Shown: positions 54,542 through 64,000, counted from the stretch's first letter. The stretch: DNA of 64,000 bases from Haloechinothrix halophila YIM 93223 (GCF_000504245.1 NZ_KI632509.1:3933502-3997501), one strand, 5' to 3'. A program made the numbers and translations. The notes: generated by a model from the sequence alone, not told the origin.

Positions 54542-55982
54542 TGGCGGCGAACTCACTCAGCGCGGCGGCCAGCTCGGGATGCACCCGCGCGGTCAGCCGG
54601 GTACCGCCTTCGATGTGGTCTTCGGTCAGTACTTCGCCCTCGGCGTGCACCCGCGACACCAGCTCGCCCCGCGTGTAGGGCACCAGCGCGTCGATCCGCG
54701 CGGCCGGCCGGGGCACTCGGTGCGCCAGCTCCTCGACCAGCGCGTCGATGCCCTCACCGGTGACGGCCGAGACGACCAGCGCGCCCGGCAGCAGCGTGCG
54801 CAGCCGCGCGAGCGCCAGCTCGTCCGCCGCGTCCGCCTTGTTGATCACGAGCAGTTCCGGCGGCAGCGACTCGCCCTGGTGATCCGCGACATCGCCGAGC
54901 ACTTCCCGCACGGCGTTGACCTGGTCCTCTGGAGCGGGATCCGAACCGTCAACGACGTGGAGCAGCAGGTCGGCGTGCGCCGTCTCCTCCAACGTCGAAC
55001 GGAAGGCGTCCACCAGCTGGTGTGGCAGGTGCCGCACGAACCCGACGGTGTCGGTAAGCGTGAACGCCCTGCCATCGGGCGTCGTCGCCCGGCGCGTCGT
55101 CGGGTCCAGGGTGGCGAACAGCGAGTCCTCCACCAACACTCCGGCGCCGGTGAGCGCGTTGAGCAAGCTCGACTTGCCCGCGTTCGTGTAGCCGACGATC
55201 GCGACGCTGGGCACCGCGTTGGCGAGCCTGCGGCTGCGCTTGGTCTCGCGGATGGTGTCCATCGATGCGATTTCCCTGCGCAGCTTGGCGACGCGCTTGC
55301 TGATCCGCCGCCGGTCGGTCTCGAGCTTCGTCTCACCGGGACCACGCAGACCGACACCGCCGCCGGCGCCACCGGCACGACCACCGGCCTGCCGGGACAG
55401 CGACTCACCCCAACCGCGCAGCCGGGGAATCAAGTACTGCAGCTGCGCCAGCTCGACCTGCGCCTTGCCTTCGCGGGAGCGGGCGTGCTGAGCGAAGATG
55501 TCCAGGATCAACGCGGTCCGGTCGATCACCTTCACCGAGAGCTTGTTCTCCAGCTGCCGCAGCTGGCCGGGCGAGAGCTCACCATCGGCGATCACGGTGT
55601 CGGCCCCGGTCGTGCGCACGATGCCCGCGAGTTCGCGCACCTTGCCCGAGCCGATGTATGTGGCGGGATCGGGCCGGTTGCGGCGCTGGACCACACCGTT
55701 GAGCACCTCGGAACCAGCGGTTTCCGCCAGCCTGCCCAGCTCGGCGAGCGATGCCTCCGACTGTGCCGCGGTGCCCTCGGTCCACACCCCAACGAGCACG
55801 ACGCGTTCGAGGCGGAGCTTTCGATATTCGACCTCAGTGACATCGGAGAGCTCAGTGGAAAGTCCCGCGACTCGCCGGAGGGCTGCGCGCCCCTCGCGTT
55901 CCCACTCTCCGGCGGACAGGTCGGTCATCCCGTCGCGCGAGTTGTCGGTGTAGGCATCACTGCTCTGTGCGATTTCCGTCAT
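54525..55982 (-). CDS. hflX: GTPase HflX
   Basis: A 50S-ribosome-associated GTPase that splits or rescues stalled ribosomes, for example after heat or antibiotic stress. The 485-residue protein has the N-terminal HflX domain with ATYIGSGKV (near residue 110), a coiled linker with the GPGETKLETDRRR signature (about 216-228), and the G domain with G1 GYTNAGKSSL (about 262-271), G3 DTVGF and G4 NKAD. The C-terminal domain is complete. ATG at 55982 is the start. It lies downstream of dapF with about 90 nt between. Confidence 0.95.
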   Translation of the reverse strand: MTEIAQSSDAYTDNSRDGMTDLSAGEWEREGRAALRRVAGLSTELSDVTEVEYRKLRLERVVLVGVWTEGTAAQSEASLAELGRLAETAGSEVLNGVVQRRNRPDPATYIGSGKVRELAGIVRTTGADTVIADGELSPGQLRQLENKLSVKVIDRTALILDIFAQHARSREGKAQVELAQLQYLIPRLRGWGESLSRQAGGRAGGAGGGVGLRGPGETKLETDRRRISKRVAKLRREIASMDTIRETKRSRRLANAVPSVAIVGYTNAGKSSLLNALTGAGVLVEDSLFATLDPTTRRATTPDGRAFTLTDTVGFVRHLPHQLVDAFRSTLEETAHADLLLHVVDGSDPAPEDQVNAVREVLGDVADHQGESLPPELLVINKADAADELALARLRTLLPGALVVSAVTGEGIDALVEELAHRVPRPAARIDALVPYTRGELVSRVHAEGEVLTEDHIEGGTRLTARVHPELAAALSEFAANGSVA

Positions 55983-56072
55983 CGTGCCCTCATCGTCCCA
56001 CGATGACGGCCATAGCGGCGAGTGATTTCGTCCGTCGACACACCGCGAGCGCCGCGATCGGACCAGCGATCG

Positions 56073-56924
56073 TCACGCAGGGTCACTCCACCAGTCGTCG
56101 TTAAGCACTCCTTCGGCCAGGATGACGGCGGGGCCGGTGAGCGTTGCCCCGCTGGGTTGGACACGCACGGTGACTTCCCCGCCGGGGATCCGCACGATCC
56201 GGGTGCCGGTGTCCTCCCCGTCGGCGTACAGGTCGGCCGCGGCCGCGGCGACCGTGCCGGTGCCACAGGAGCGCGTCTCGCCCACGCCGCGTTCGAACAC
56301 CCGCATCCGCAGGACGTCGTCGCCGAGCCGGTTGAGGAACTCCACGTTGACGCCGTGCGGGAAATCGGCGGGGTCGACGTCCGGCTGCCGCGTCAGGTCC
56401 AGCTCCGCGACGTCGGTGTCGAGCGTGGTGACCAAGTGCGGGTTGCCGACATTGACCGCGATGCCCGCGTAGCGCGTGCCGGCCAGCGTCGCCGCCGACG
56501 TCCCGGTCACGGCGGCCTTGCCCATATCTATCGTGACGCTGCGGTCGGCGTTCACCACGACCGGCCGGTCCCCCGCCCTGCTGCCGACGACGAACTCGCT
56601 CGCGTCGACCAGTCCCGCGTCGACCAGGTACCGCGCGAACACCCGCACTCCGTTGCCGCACATCTCCGCGATCGACCCGTCGGCGTTGCGGTAGTCCATG
56701 AACCACCCGCTCGCCGAGCCCACCGCACCACGGACGTCGGCGGGCAGCGCCGACGTGCGCACGATGCGCAGCACCCCGTCCGCGCCGATGCCACGCTGCC
56801 GGTCGCACAGCGCCCGCACGCGCTCCTCGGTCAGGTCCAGGGTCGCGTCGGGGTCGGGCAGCAGCACGAAGTCGTTCTGCGTGCCGTGCCCTTTCAGGAA
56901 GGTGATGCCCACGCCGTTCACCAT
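56073..56924 (-). CDS. dapF: Diaminopimelate epimerase
   Basis: Converts LL- to meso-diaminopimelate, the residue used by MurE for the wall and by LysA for lysine. The 283-residue enzyme has the two catalytic cysteines in EMCGNGVR (about residue 89) and RSCGTGT (about 220), along with the conserved KGHGTQNDF start and GNPHLV. ATG at 56924 begins the conserved part; the frame is open 47 codons further with implausible residues. It belongs to the miaA-dapF-hflX group. Its product feeds the DAP-specific MurE encoded at 23-25 kb. Confidence 0.95.
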   Translation of the reverse strand: MVNGVGITFLKGHGTQNDFVLLPDPDATLDLTEERVRALCDRQRGIGADGVLRIVRTSALPADVRGAVGSASGWFMDYRNADGSIAEMCGNGVRVFARYLVDAGLVDASEFVVGSRAGDRPVVVNADRSVTIDMGKAAVTGTSAATLAGTRYAGIAVNVGNPHLVTTLDTDVAELDLTRQPDVDPADFPHGVNVEFLNRLGDDVLRMRVFERGVGETRSCGTGTVAAAAADLYADGEDTGTRIVRIPGGEVTVRVQPSGATLTGPAVILAEGVLNDDWWSDPA

Positions 56925-57001
56925 ACCGAGGAGCCCGAAGGCAGGCCGACGGGCATACCCTCGCTGACCTGCCCGTTCGGCTTCCTCGGTCGGTTCGGTC
57001 G

Positions 57002-57937
57002 CTACTGGCGGCGGACGTGGTCGATGACACCGGTCAGCACACCGGGCTCGGCGGCATCGAACCACGTGACCCGCTTGTCACGGCGGAACCAGGAGCGCTG
57101 CCTGCGCACGAACCGGCGGGTGGCCCGCGCGGTGTTTGCGGCGGCGGCCGCGAAGTCCCCTTCACCGTCCAATGCGGCGAGCACCTGCTGGTAGCCGAGC
57201 GCGCGGGGCGCCGTGGTGCCTTCTCGCAGGCCCTGGTCGATCAGCGCGCGCACCTCATCGATGAGCCCCGCCTCGAACATCCGCTCCACCCGGACGTCGA
57301 CCCGCTGGTCCAGCTCCGCCACGTCGCGGTCCAGCCCGACGAGCACGGTGTCGTACCGGGGCGTACCGCGTTCCGGCATGGTCGCGGAGAACGGCCGTCC
57401 GGTGATGGTGATGACCTCCAGCGCCCGCACGATGCGGCGAGTGTTGCTTGGCAGGATCGCGGTGGCGGCGTCTGGGTCCTGCTCGGCGAGTCGCGCGTGC
57501 ATCGCCTCGGACCCCATCTCCTCGGCCTCGCGCGTCAGCCGCGCCCGCACATCGGGATCGGTGCCGGGAAAACGCAGGTCGTCGACGATGGCCTGCACGT
57601 ACAGTCCGGAGCCACCGCAGATCACCGGAACCGTGCCATCGGCGAGCAGCCGTTCGACGCACGCGCGCGCGTCGCGCTGGTACGCGGCGACCGACGCGGT
57701 CTCGGTGACATCGAGGACATCGAGCAGGTGGTGGTCCACGCCGCGGCGCTCCTCGGGCGGCACCTTCGCGGTGCCGATGTCCATCCCCCGGTAGAGCTGC
57801 ATCGCGTCTGCGTTGATCACCTCGCCGCCGAGCGCGAGCGCTAGCTCGATCGCGAGGTCGGACTTGCCGGTCGCGGTGGGGCCGACGACGGCGACGGGCC
57901 GCAGGGGACGTTCGGCTGGCTCGCGGGGGCCGCTCAT
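57002..57937 (-). CDS. miaA: tRNA dimethylallyltransferase
   Basis: Puts an isopentenyl group on A37 of tRNAs that read U-starting codons; MiaB, encoded 4 kb away, then methylthiolates it. The 311-residue protein has the P-loop GPTATGKSDLA (about 19-29), the DAMQLYRGMDIGTAK segment and the GGSGLYVQA motif. ATG at 57937 follows GGGAGG at 5 nt. The start overlaps the stop of the upstream Rv2728c-like gene (ATGA), so the two are coupled. Confidence 0.95.
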   Translation of the reverse strand: MSGPREPAERPLRPVAVVGPTATGKSDLAIELALALGGEVINADAMQLYRGMDIGTAKVPPEERRGVDHHLLDVLDVTETASVAAYQRDARACVERLLADGTVPVICGGSGLYVQAIVDDLRFPGTDPDVRARLTREAEEMGSEAMHARLAEQDPDAATAILPSNTRRIVRALEVITITGRPFSATMPERGTPRYDTVLVGLDRDVAELDQRVDVRVERMFEAGLIDEVRALIDQGLREGTTAPRALGYQQVLAALDGEGDFAAAAANTARATRRFVRRQRSWFRRDKRVTWFDAAEPGVLTGVIDHVRRQ

Positions 57938-58629
57938 CGAGCCTCCCAGGTCGCGACGTGGTAGCCCACCCCGAACGGCGCCGACGAGTAGTGCAGCGTT
58001 GCGTGCCACTCGCGGGTCCGCGCGAGACCACCCGCTACTTGCCAGGCAACCCTGCCCGCCGCACCGAGCTTCGCGCACAGCCCGGGGTCGATGCGCGCGA
58101 GCCCGTCAGCGTCCGCGCCACGCAGCGCGTCCGCGATGCTGGCGTCGAACTCGGGCGCCCGGTCGTCATTGCCGCCGGGTGACTTCGCACCGTGCCGGTT
58201 CGAGCCGTCGGCCAGCACGAGTAGCGCGGTGTCGTCGCTGGTGGCGAGCGTGCCCCCGGTGCGCTCGCAGTCGGACTGCGACGTCGTTGGATCCAACACG
58301 TCGACCGTGACAGCATCGGCGCCGACCTGCTCCCGCAACCAGCCCGCGAGCAGTACCGGCAGCGGCAGCGCGGTGGACACCTCGGCATCCTTCGACAGGG
58401 TGATGTCGACGGCGGCCCCGTACCCGGCGAAACCGCCCCGTCGCGCGGCGTACGTGCCGGGCCCGCTGGCGTCGGCCGCGACGGCGCGCCAGTTGCTCGC
58501 GCTGTGCCGCAGCCAGCGCACGGCGGCGATCACGGCGGACCGGAGCTCGACGATCTGCCGGTCATCGCCCGGCGCAAGCTGGGGTACCAGCAGTGGCGGG
58601 TACGGCACGATGGCCACGCGGGTGATCAC
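57934..58629 (-). CDS. Rv2728c-like protein (class III extradiol dioxygenase fold likely)
   Basis: A 231-residue protein beginning VITRVAIVPYPPLLVPQL, which together with LVLADGSNRHG and GYGAAVDITLSKD resembles the LigB/MEMO class III dioxygenase superfamily. The typical metal histidines are not obvious, so an enzymatic role is doubtful. Homologues lie upstream of miaA in mycobacteria and other actinobacteria and are annotated as conserved hypotheticals. GTG at 58629 is chosen at the conserved N-terminus; another GTG is four codons on. The ribosome-binding site is weak, so the mRNA may be leaderless or nearly so. Confidence 0.72.
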   Translation of the reverse strand: MITRVAIVPYPPLLVPQLAPGDDRQIVELRSAVIAAVRWLRHSASNWRAVAADASGPGTYAARRGGFAGYGAAVDITLSKDAEVSTALPLPVLLAGWLREQVGADAVTVDVLDPTTSQSDCERTGGTLATSDDTALLVLADGSNRHGAKSPGGNDDRAPEFDASIADALRGADADGLARIDPGLCAKLGAAGRVAWQVAGGLARTREWHATLHYSSAPFGVGYHVATWEAR

Positions 58630-58846
58630 GCCGATCGAGCGTACGCGGCGTCGTCGGGGCGCCACAGCGACGGCCCGGAGTCGGGCAATCGCGGCACTGG
58701 AGTACCGAACTCGATGCTGACCTGCTTGAATGCGGCGAGCACCTAGTGAAGGGTAGACACCAGGTGTAAGCACTGTCCGGCCCCGCCACCCGCGGGGCGC
58801 CACCGGCGATGCCAGGCCGGGGCACACAGCCGACAAAGGAGCCGTG

Positions 58847-60175
58847 ATGGCTGACCACAAGGCGACCGAGGAGACCACCACGCACGCGCCAGCGCCGACA
58901 GAGGTGTTGCAAGGCCACGTGAGCATCGCCCATGCGGCGCCACCGGTGCCCAACGCCGAAGCCGCCCCGTCCCGCTGGGGCCGCATCGATGACGACGGCA
59001 CCGTGTACGTCACGACCTCCAGCGGGGAACGCACGGTCGGTATCTGGCAGGCGGGATCGGCCGAGGCAGGGCTGCTGCACTACGCCCGCAAGTTCGACGA
59101 CATCCGCACCGAGGTCGAGCTGCTCGAATCGCGCCTGAGCACCGGGCGTGGCAATCCGAAGCAGGCACTGCAGACGGCGGCGCACATCAGGGAAGGCCTC
59201 GATGAAGCGCCGGTCGTCGGTGACATCGACGCGCTGCGCGCTCGGCTGGACCACGTGATCGAGCACGCCGAGAAGGCCGTCGGCGAGGCCAAGCAGGAGC
59301 GCGAGGCAACCCGTGCCGCCGCGATCAAGCGCAAGGAGGAACTGGCGGCTGAGGCGGAGGCCATCTCGGAGAACTCGACGCAGTGGAAGGTGGCCGGCGA
59401 CCGGCTCAAGGAGATCCTCGACGAGTGGAAGACCATCAAGGGGATCGACCGCAAGACCGACGACGAACTGTGGAAGCGGTTCTCCAAGGCAAGGGAGAAC
59501 TTCAACCGGCGGCGTGGCTCGCACTTCGCTGAGCTGGACAAACAACGCGCCCAGGCGAAGGCCCGCAAGGAGGAGCTGATCGCCGAGGCAGAGTCCCTTG
59601 TCGACTCGACGGACTGGGGCCCGACGGCGAACCGCTACAAGCAGCTGATGAGTGAGTGGAAGGCGGCAGGCAGAGCACCGCGCGACACCGACGAGGCGCT
59701 GTGGCAGCGGTTCCGCGCCGCGCAGGACACCTTCTTCTCACGCAGGTCGGCGGCGTTCTCCGAGCGGGACGCCGAGTTCACCGAGAACGCCCGGCGCAAG
59801 GAGGAGCTGCTGGCCGAGGCGGACAAGATCGACCCGTCGGCCAACCTGGAGGCCGCCAAGGCGCAGCTGCGCAAGATCCAGGACCGCTGGGACGAGATTG
59901 GCAAGGTCCCCCGGGAGCGGATCCGCGAGCTCGACGGCAGGCTCAAAGCCATCCAGGACCGGATCAGGTCCGCCGAGGACAGCAAGTGGCGGCGCACCGA
60001 CCCGGAAGCGCTAGCCCGTGCCGCGCAGTTCCGGGAACGGGTCGAGCAGTTCGAGGAGCAGGCCGCCAAGGCACGCGCCGCGGGCGATGCGCGTCGCGCC
60101 AAGCAAGCCGAGGAGCAGGCCGCGCAGTGGCGAGAGTGGTTGCAGGCCGCCGAGAGGGCCGTGGCGGAGCGGTGA
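58847..60175 (+). CDS. DUF349 repeat protein
   Basis: A 442-residue, highly charged helical protein. After a ~70-residue N-terminal part it consists of repeated DUF349 units (about 130-200, 205-275, 280-355), each with a pattern like WKxxGxxPRxxDexLWxRFrxA, visible at WKTIKGIDRKTDDELWKRF and WKAAGRAPRDTDEALWQRF. The rest is predicted coiled coil. It corresponds to Rv2731. DUF349 proteins are implicated in genome stability or ribosome-linked functions, without a firm mechanism. The ATG at 58847 is 6 nt after AAAGGAG; the adjacent GTG is too close. Its stop overlaps the next gene (GTGA). Confidence 0.88.
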   Translation: MADHKATEETTTHAPAPTEVLQGHVSIAHAAPPVPNAEAAPSRWGRIDDDGTVYVTTSSGERTVGIWQAGSAEAGLLHYARKFDDIRTEVELLESRLSTGRGNPKQALQTAAHIREGLDEAPVVGDIDALRARLDHVIEHAEKAVGEAKQEREATRAAAIKRKEELAAEAEAISENSTQWKVAGDRLKEILDEWKTIKGIDRKTDDELWKRFSKARENFNRRRGSHFAELDKQRAQAKARKEELIAEAESLVDSTDWGPTANRYKQLMSEWKAAGRAPRDTDEALWQRFRAAQDTFFSRRSAAFSERDAEFTENARRKEELLAEADKIDPSANLEAAKAQLRKIQDRWDEIGKVPRERIRELDGRLKAIQDRIRSAEDSKWRRTDPEALARAAQFRERVEQFEEQAAKARAAGDARRAKQAEEQAAQWREWLQAAERAVAER

Positions 60176-60684
60176 GCGACGCTGGCGAGACGACTAGCGA
60201 CGCGACCAGCACCGAAGCGACCGGCACGCCCGTCAGCGAGCCCGAGCTTGCGGCGTTCAACGAGCTGCTGACCACGCACATCCCCGCGGCGGGCCGGATG
60301 GGCGTGCGCGCGGTGGAGCTACGGCGTGGCTATGCCCGCACCGAACTGCCGCTGGAAGGCAACGGCAACCACATCGGCATGCTCTACGCGGGGTGCTTGT
60401 TCACCGCGGCCGAGGTGCTCGGCGGGGCGCTGCACTTCAGCAGCTTCGACCTCGCCTCGTGCTATCCCGTCGTCAAGGATCTCGCCATCCGGTTCCTGCG
60501 GCCCGCCCGCACGGCGGTCACCGCGTCGGTGTCGCTACCCGAGGAGCGGATCACCGAGCTACAGGCGATCTGTGACGCCGAGGGCAAGGCCGAATTCACG
60601 CTGGAGACGGACATCCTCGACGCCGATGGCACCGTCGTCGCGGCCACCACCGGGACGTACCAGATCCGCCAGCACGGCCGCTGA
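60172..60684 (+). CDS. YiiD C-terminal-type hotdog thioesterase
   Basis: A 170-residue protein with an acidic Ser/Thr-rich head (about 1-22) and a hotdog fold. The stretch GNGNHIGMLYAGCLFTAAEVLGGA (about residues 60-83, cited by its ends) and the VVKDLAIRFLRPAR strand pattern match the YiiD_C/DUF4442 group of putative acyl-CoA thioesterases. The substrate is unknown. The GTG overlaps the DUF349 stop by four bases, so the two are translated together. Confidence 0.8.
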   Translation: MSDAGETTSDATSTEATGTPVSEPELAAFNELLTTHIPAAGRMGVRAVELRRGYARTELPLEGNGNHIGMLYAGCLFTAAEVLGGALHFSSFDLASCYPVVKDLAIRFLRPARTAVTASVSLPEERITELQAICDAEGKAEFTLETDILDADGTVVAATTGTYQIRQHGR

Positions 60685-60731
60685 CACCCGCCGACCCGGG
60701 GCTCACCCGCCGACTAGCGCAGAGCCAGGCG

Positions 60732-61247
60732 CTACTCCACCATGTCCGGCCGGGACCACGCGGTGCGCAGCCAGTTCGCCGCGAGCAGGATCATCAGCAC
60801 CAGCGCGAGGCTCATGCCGATCCCCGGACCTGCCCCGGCAAGCCCTGACGCGCCGGATGACTGCTGCGACCAGATCGCGAGCAGGCCGTCCACCGAGGCG
60901 ATACTGCAGCCGACAGCGCACACCCACGCCAGCCACCAGCGGCGAGCGACCAGCGTCAGCGCGGAGAGCGCCACACCGAATCCCGCCGCGGTCGCCGCGA
61001 ACAGCTTCGGGATGCCGATCTCGCTGTAGAGCAGCACTTCCCAGCCAGCGTCGTCGCCCACCCACGGCAGCAACTGGACGATAATGACGGCGAACACGAG
61101 CACCGCGATGACGAAGCCACGTCTGCCGGGGTCGATCCTGCGAGCTACCGCGCGCTCGACCTCGTCGATCTCTTGGCGCAACTCGGCCACTTCACGCTCC
61201 TCGTCGAATCGGTCGTGATCACCTGAGTGGCCGTCCGGATCGCTCAC
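60732..61247 (-). CDS. Rv2732c-like four-helix membrane protein
   Basis: A 171-residue protein with an acidic coiled N-terminus (about 1-43, rich in Glu and Asp) and four hydrophobic segments (about 46-62, 78-100, 104-122, 138-157). I know it only as a conserved hypothetical next to miaB. GTG at 61247 is one of two adjacent GTG codons behind GGGAGG. A longer frame would overlap the 3' end of miaB by 16 bases; in either case the two genes are closely linked. Confidence 0.75.
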   Translation of the reverse strand: MSDPDGHSGDHDRFDEEREVAELRQEIDEVERAVARRIDPGRRGFVIAVLVFAVIIVQLLPWVGDDAGWEVLLYSEIGIPKLFAATAAGFGVALSALTLVARRWWLAWVCAVGCSIASVDGLLAIWSQQSSGASGLAGAGPGIGMSLALVLMILLAANWLRTAWSRPDMVE

Positions 61248-61270
61248 CACGGCGCGCTCGCCTCCCTCGT

Positions 61271-62767
61271 TCAGCACACCGAGCACCCGCCGGTGGCCGG
61301 TTCCGGCTGGGGCCGCGCCCCGACGGCAGGCATGCCGAGCCCGACCTGCTCGATGCCGTCGGTGCGGGGACGCCGTCCCGCCTCCGCGTTGTCGCCCGCC
61401 GTTGTGCGGCGGTGGGACAGCACCTCGGCGTCAGCGACCAGGTGGTGCGGCGCGCCGTAGGTGATGGTGGTTTCCACGATGTCGCCCGGCCGCACCTCAC
61501 CGTCCACGGCATCGCCATTCGGCATGAAGTGCACGAGCCTGCCATCGCGGGCACGCCCGCTCATCCGGTGCGTCTCGGCGTCCTTGCGCCCCTCACCGGT
61601 GGCGACCAGCAGCTCCACCCGCTGCCCGACCAGGCGCTTGCTTTCCTCCCATGCGATCTCGTCCTGCAGCGCGACCAGCCGGTCGTAGCGCTCCTGCACG
61701 ACGTGCTTGGGTAGCTGATCCGGCAAATCGGCGGCGGGCGTGCCCGGCCGCTTGGAGTACTGGAAAGTGAACGCGCCGGAGAACCGCGCCTGCCGTACGA
61801 CGTCGAGGGTGCCCTGGAAGTCCTCCTCGGTCTCGCCGGGGAAACCCACGATGATGTCGGTGGTGATCGCGGCGTCCGGCATCCGCTCGCGCACCTTGTC
61901 GATGATCGACAGGAACCTGCTGCTGCGGTAGGAGCGCCGCATCGCCTTGAGCACCCTGTCGGAGCCAGATTGCAGCGGCATGTGCAGCTGCGGGCACACG
62001 TTCGGCGTCTCAGCCATCGCGTCGATCACGTCGTCGGTGAACGCCGCGGGGTGCGGCGAGGTGAACCGGACCCGCTCGAGGCCGTCGATCTCGCCGCAGG
62101 CGCGGAGCAGTTTGCCGAAGGCGTAGCGGTCGCCGAACTCGACACCGTAGGAGTTGACGTTCTGCCCGAGCAGCGTCACCTCGAGCACGCCCTCCGCGAC
62201 CAGCGCCTCCACCTCGGCGAGCACGTCGCCGGGCCTGCGGTCGCGCTCCTTGCCGCGCAGCGAGGGCACGATGCAGAAGGTGCAGGTGTTGTTGCAGCCC
62301 ACCGAGATCGACACCCAGCCGGAGTAGGCCGAGTCGCGCCGCGCGGGCAGCGTCGACGGGAACGTCTCCAGCGACTCCAGGATCTCGACCTCGGCCTCGC
62401 GGTTGTGCCGCGCGCGTTCCAGCAGCGTCGGCAGCGAACCGATGTTGTGGGTACCGAACACGACGTCGACCCACGGCGCGCGCTTGACAATCTCGCCACG
62501 ATCCTTCTGCGCGAGACACCCACCGACCGCGATCTGCATGTCGGGGCGCGCCTTCTTCACCCGCGCGAGGTGGCCCAGGTTGCCGTACAGCTTGTTGTCG
62601 GCGTTCTCCCTGACCGCGCACGTGTTGAACACGACCACGTCGGCCTCGTCCGGCGTACGGCCCTCGGCGGGAACATAGCCAGCGCCTTCGAGTTGCCCAG
62701 CGAGACGTTCGGTGTCGTGCACGTTCATCTGGCAGCCGAACGTGCGGATCTGGTAAGTGCGTGCCAC
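61271..62767 (-). CDS. miaB: tRNA-2-methylthio-N6-dimethylallyladenosine synthase
   Basis: Radical-SAM methylthiotransferase acting on i6A37 made by MiaA. The 498-residue enzyme has the N-terminal UPF0004 domain with three cluster cysteines (FGCQMN, FNTCAV, VGGCLAQ at about 12, 49, 83), the radical-SAM CNNTCTFC triad (about 158-165), and a C-terminal TRAM domain (about 385-450). A ~50-residue tail ending GGCSVC is variable. The GTG start gives the family's [15 protein letters not shown]; the GGAGGG in front is unusually close. Downstream it continues into the Rv2732c-like gene. Confidence 0.96.
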   Translation of the reverse strand: MARTYQIRTFGCQMNVHDTERLAGQLEGAGYVPAEGRTPDEADVVVFNTCAVRENADNKLYGNLGHLARVKKARPDMQIAVGGCLAQKDRGEIVKRAPWVDVVFGTHNIGSLPTLLERARHNREAEVEILESLETFPSTLPARRDSAYSGWVSISVGCNNTCTFCIVPSLRGKERDRRPGDVLAEVEALVAEGVLEVTLLGQNVNSYGVEFGDRYAFGKLLRACGEIDGLERVRFTSPHPAAFTDDVIDAMAETPNVCPQLHMPLQSGSDRVLKAMRRSYRSSRFLSIIDKVRERMPDAAITTDIIVGFPGETEEDFQGTLDVVRQARFSGAFTFQYSKRPGTPAADLPDQLPKHVVQERYDRLVALQDEIAWEESKRLVGQRVELLVATGEGRKDAETHRMSGRARDGRLVHFMPNGDAVDGEVRPGDIVETTITYGAPHHLVADAEVLSHRRTTAGDNAEAGRRPRTDGIEQVGLGMPAVGARPQPEPATGGCSVC

Positions 62768-62908
62768 CCCTCCAGGGTAGGACGTCGCGCACCGGCGACG
62801 ACCGCTGGCTGCTCCGACTGTAGCTCCGCGGATCTCGGGTCGATATCGATCACGACACGTACGGCCGTGGGATGGCTAGGAGCCAGCGTTACCGCTAGGT
62901 TCTCTGCC

Positions 62909-63688
62909 ATGACGGTTCCGGCTCCGGTACCCGAGTCGGCAGACAGCGGCTCGGGTCCCCTCGTCGAACTCGACGACGTCAACAAGTGGTTCGGCGACCT
63001 GCACGTGCTCAAAGACATCAACATGTCGATCGACCGAGGCGAGGTCGTGGTGGTGATCGGCCCATCGGGGTCAGGCAAGTCGACCTTATGCCGGGCCATC
63101 AACCGGCTTGAGCCGATCGAGAAAGGGGTGATCCGGCTCGACGGTCAACCGTTGCCCGCTGAGGGCAAGGAATTGGCCAAGTTGCGCGCCGACGTGGGCA
63201 TGGTCTTCCAGCAGTTCAATCTGTTCGCGCACAAGACCGTGCTGCAAAACGTCACCCTCGGTCCGGTCAAGGTGCGCAAGGTCAAGGAGGCCGAGGCGCG
63301 CGAGCATGCCGAGCGACTGCTCGAGCGGGTCGGCGTAGCCGACCAAGCCGACAAGTATCCCGCTCAGCTGTCCGGGGGGCAGCAACAGCGGGTAGCCATC
63401 GCGCGAGCGTTGGCGATGCGACCCAAGGTCATGCTCTTCGACGAGCCAACCTCGGCATTGGACCCCGAGATGATCAAGGAGGTCCTCGACGCCATGGTCG
63501 ACCTCGCCAAGGAAGGCATGACCATGGTCGTCGTCAGCCACGAGATGGGGTTCGCTCGTACCGCCGCGCACCGAGTGGCATTCATGGCCGACGGCCGCAT
63601 CGTCGAGGAGTCCACGCCCGACGAGTTCTTCACCAATCCGAAGTCAGAACGGGCCAAGGACTTCCTCGGCAAGATAATCAAGCACTGA
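62909..63688 (+). CDS. gluA: Glutamate-type amino acid ABC transporter, ATP-binding protein
   Basis: The 259-residue ATPase of a polar amino acid importer. Walker [10 protein letters not shown] (about 50-58), Q-loop [12 protein letters not shown], signature LSGGQQQR, Walker [12 protein letters not shown] and switch VVSHEMG are all present. The ATG at 62909 lies 7 nt after TAGGTT (62896-62901), so the mRNA may be leaderless. It is followed after 15 nt by the substrate-binding lipoprotein gene, the gluABCD order of corynebacteria and mycobacteria. Glutamate or glutamine is the likely cargo, judged from the neighbour. Confidence 0.92.
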   Translation: MTVPAPVPESADSGSGPLVELDDVNKWFGDLHVLKDINMSIDRGEVVVVIGPSGSGKSTLCRAINRLEPIEKGVIRLDGQPLPAEGKELAKLRADVGMVFQQFNLFAHKTVLQNVTLGPVKVRKVKEAEAREHAERLLERVGVADQADKYPAQLSGGQQQRVAIARALAMRPKVMLFDEPTSALDPEMIKEVLDAMVDLAKEGMTMVVVSHEMGFARTAAHRVAFMADGRIVEESTPDEFFTNPKSERAKDFLGKIIKH

Positions 63689-63703
63689 AGTAAGGGGAAA
63701 CGA

Positions 63704-64000
63704 ATGCGTCCATTCAGAACCAAAGCCTTGGTAGGCGCTCTCACCCTGGGCCTGGCGCTCGCGGCCTGCGGCGACGACGGCAACGGCACCGGCACTGGCG
63801 GAGGTGCCGAGTCCGAGTACGAGGTGGTGGACAACCCCGAGTTCGAGTCCGGCACGACGATGGCCGATCTCGCGGAGCAGGGCAATATCACCATCGGAGT
63901 GAAGTTCGACCAGCCTGGCATCGGGCAAATGCCTCCTGGCGAGGACGCTCCCGTCGGGTTCGACATCGAGATGGCCAAGATCGTCGCAGGCCAGCTCGGC
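63704..64000 (+). CDS. gluB: Glutamate-type ABC transporter substrate-binding lipoprotein (3' truncated)
   Basis: The first 99 residues are present. A lipoprotein signal peptide ends in LAAC (lipid Cys at residue 23), then a Gly/Asp-rich spacer. The mature domain starts FESGTTMADLAEQGNITIGVKFDQPGIG, cited by its ends (about 49-76), and PVGFDIEMAKIVAGQLG, the family-3 solute-binding start. ATG at 63704 follows AAGGGGAAACG. The permease genes should follow beyond the window. Confidence 0.9.
   Translation, partial: MRPFRTKALVGALTLGLALAACGDDGNGTGTGGGAESEYEVVDNPEFESGTTMADLAEQGNITIGVKFDQPGIGQMPPGEDAPVGFDIEMAKIVAGQLG

Overview
The window is GC-rich chromosomal DNA from an actinobacterium. The order of core genes (ileS/lspA/rluD; wag31-sepF-ftsZ-ftsQ-mur genes; sigB/ideR; nrdR/LysM gene/lexA; hflX-dapF-miaA; miaB-glu transporter) follows mycobacterial gene order closely. 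The PPi-type phosphofructokinase signature and the other genes fit Pseudonocardiales, probably Pseudonocardiaceae (inference). Almost everything is housekeeping. Accessory signs are confined to the left edge (a low-GC small gene and an ADP-ribosylglycohydrolase remnant) and to a DUF222-HNH nuclease gene near 33-34 kb.

Layout. 1-0.9 kb: tail of an unknown gene, a small orphan gene, a decayed ADP-ribosylglycohydrolase gene. 0.9-8.1 kb (mostly minus strand): rluD, lspA, a cation/proton antiporter, a lipoprotein (plus strand), and ileS with an Ile T-box leader. 8.2-12.5 kb: membrane protein, wag31/divIVA, yggT, sepF, yggS, pgeF. 12.8-24.8 kb: ftsZ (own promoter and terminator), then ftsQ-murC-murG-ftsW-murD-mraY-murF-murE in one tightly overlapping minus-strand operon. 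Where mraZ-rsmH-ftsL-ftsI would be expected upstream of murE, a phosphofructokinase gene is found instead.

26-33 kb: a DAHP synthase gene preceded by an aromatic leader peptide (Tyr-Phe-Trp-Phe) with mutually exclusive hairpins, the most interesting regulatory element here. It is followed by an exoribonuclease, an acyltransferase, a hydrolase, small membrane proteins, a methyltransferase and dtd. 33-46 kb: an SOS-box-controlled DUF222-HNH gene, sigB with an oxidative-stress-type ECF promoter, class I fumarase, an M23 peptidase, a Pat-like lysine acetyltransferase in an operon with the deacetylase gene acuC, a sulfurtransferase, ideR and galE.

46-64 kb: a DUF4192 protein, a CBS protein, the nrdR-nrdJ class II ribonucleotide reductase operon with NrdR boxes, the divergent LysM gene/lexA pair with two SOS boxes, a secreted propeller-like protein, hflX, dapF, miaA, an Rv2728c-like protein, a DUF349 protein, a thioesterase-like protein, a membrane protein, miaB, and the start of a glutamate-type ABC transporter operon cut by the window end.

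Together the genes cover peptidoglycan precursor synthesis and division, stress and DNA-damage control (sigB, lexA, nrdR), iron control (ideR), tRNA modification and aminoacylation, and reversible protein acetylation. No tRNA, rRNA, CRISPR array, insertion sequence or prophage was recognised.
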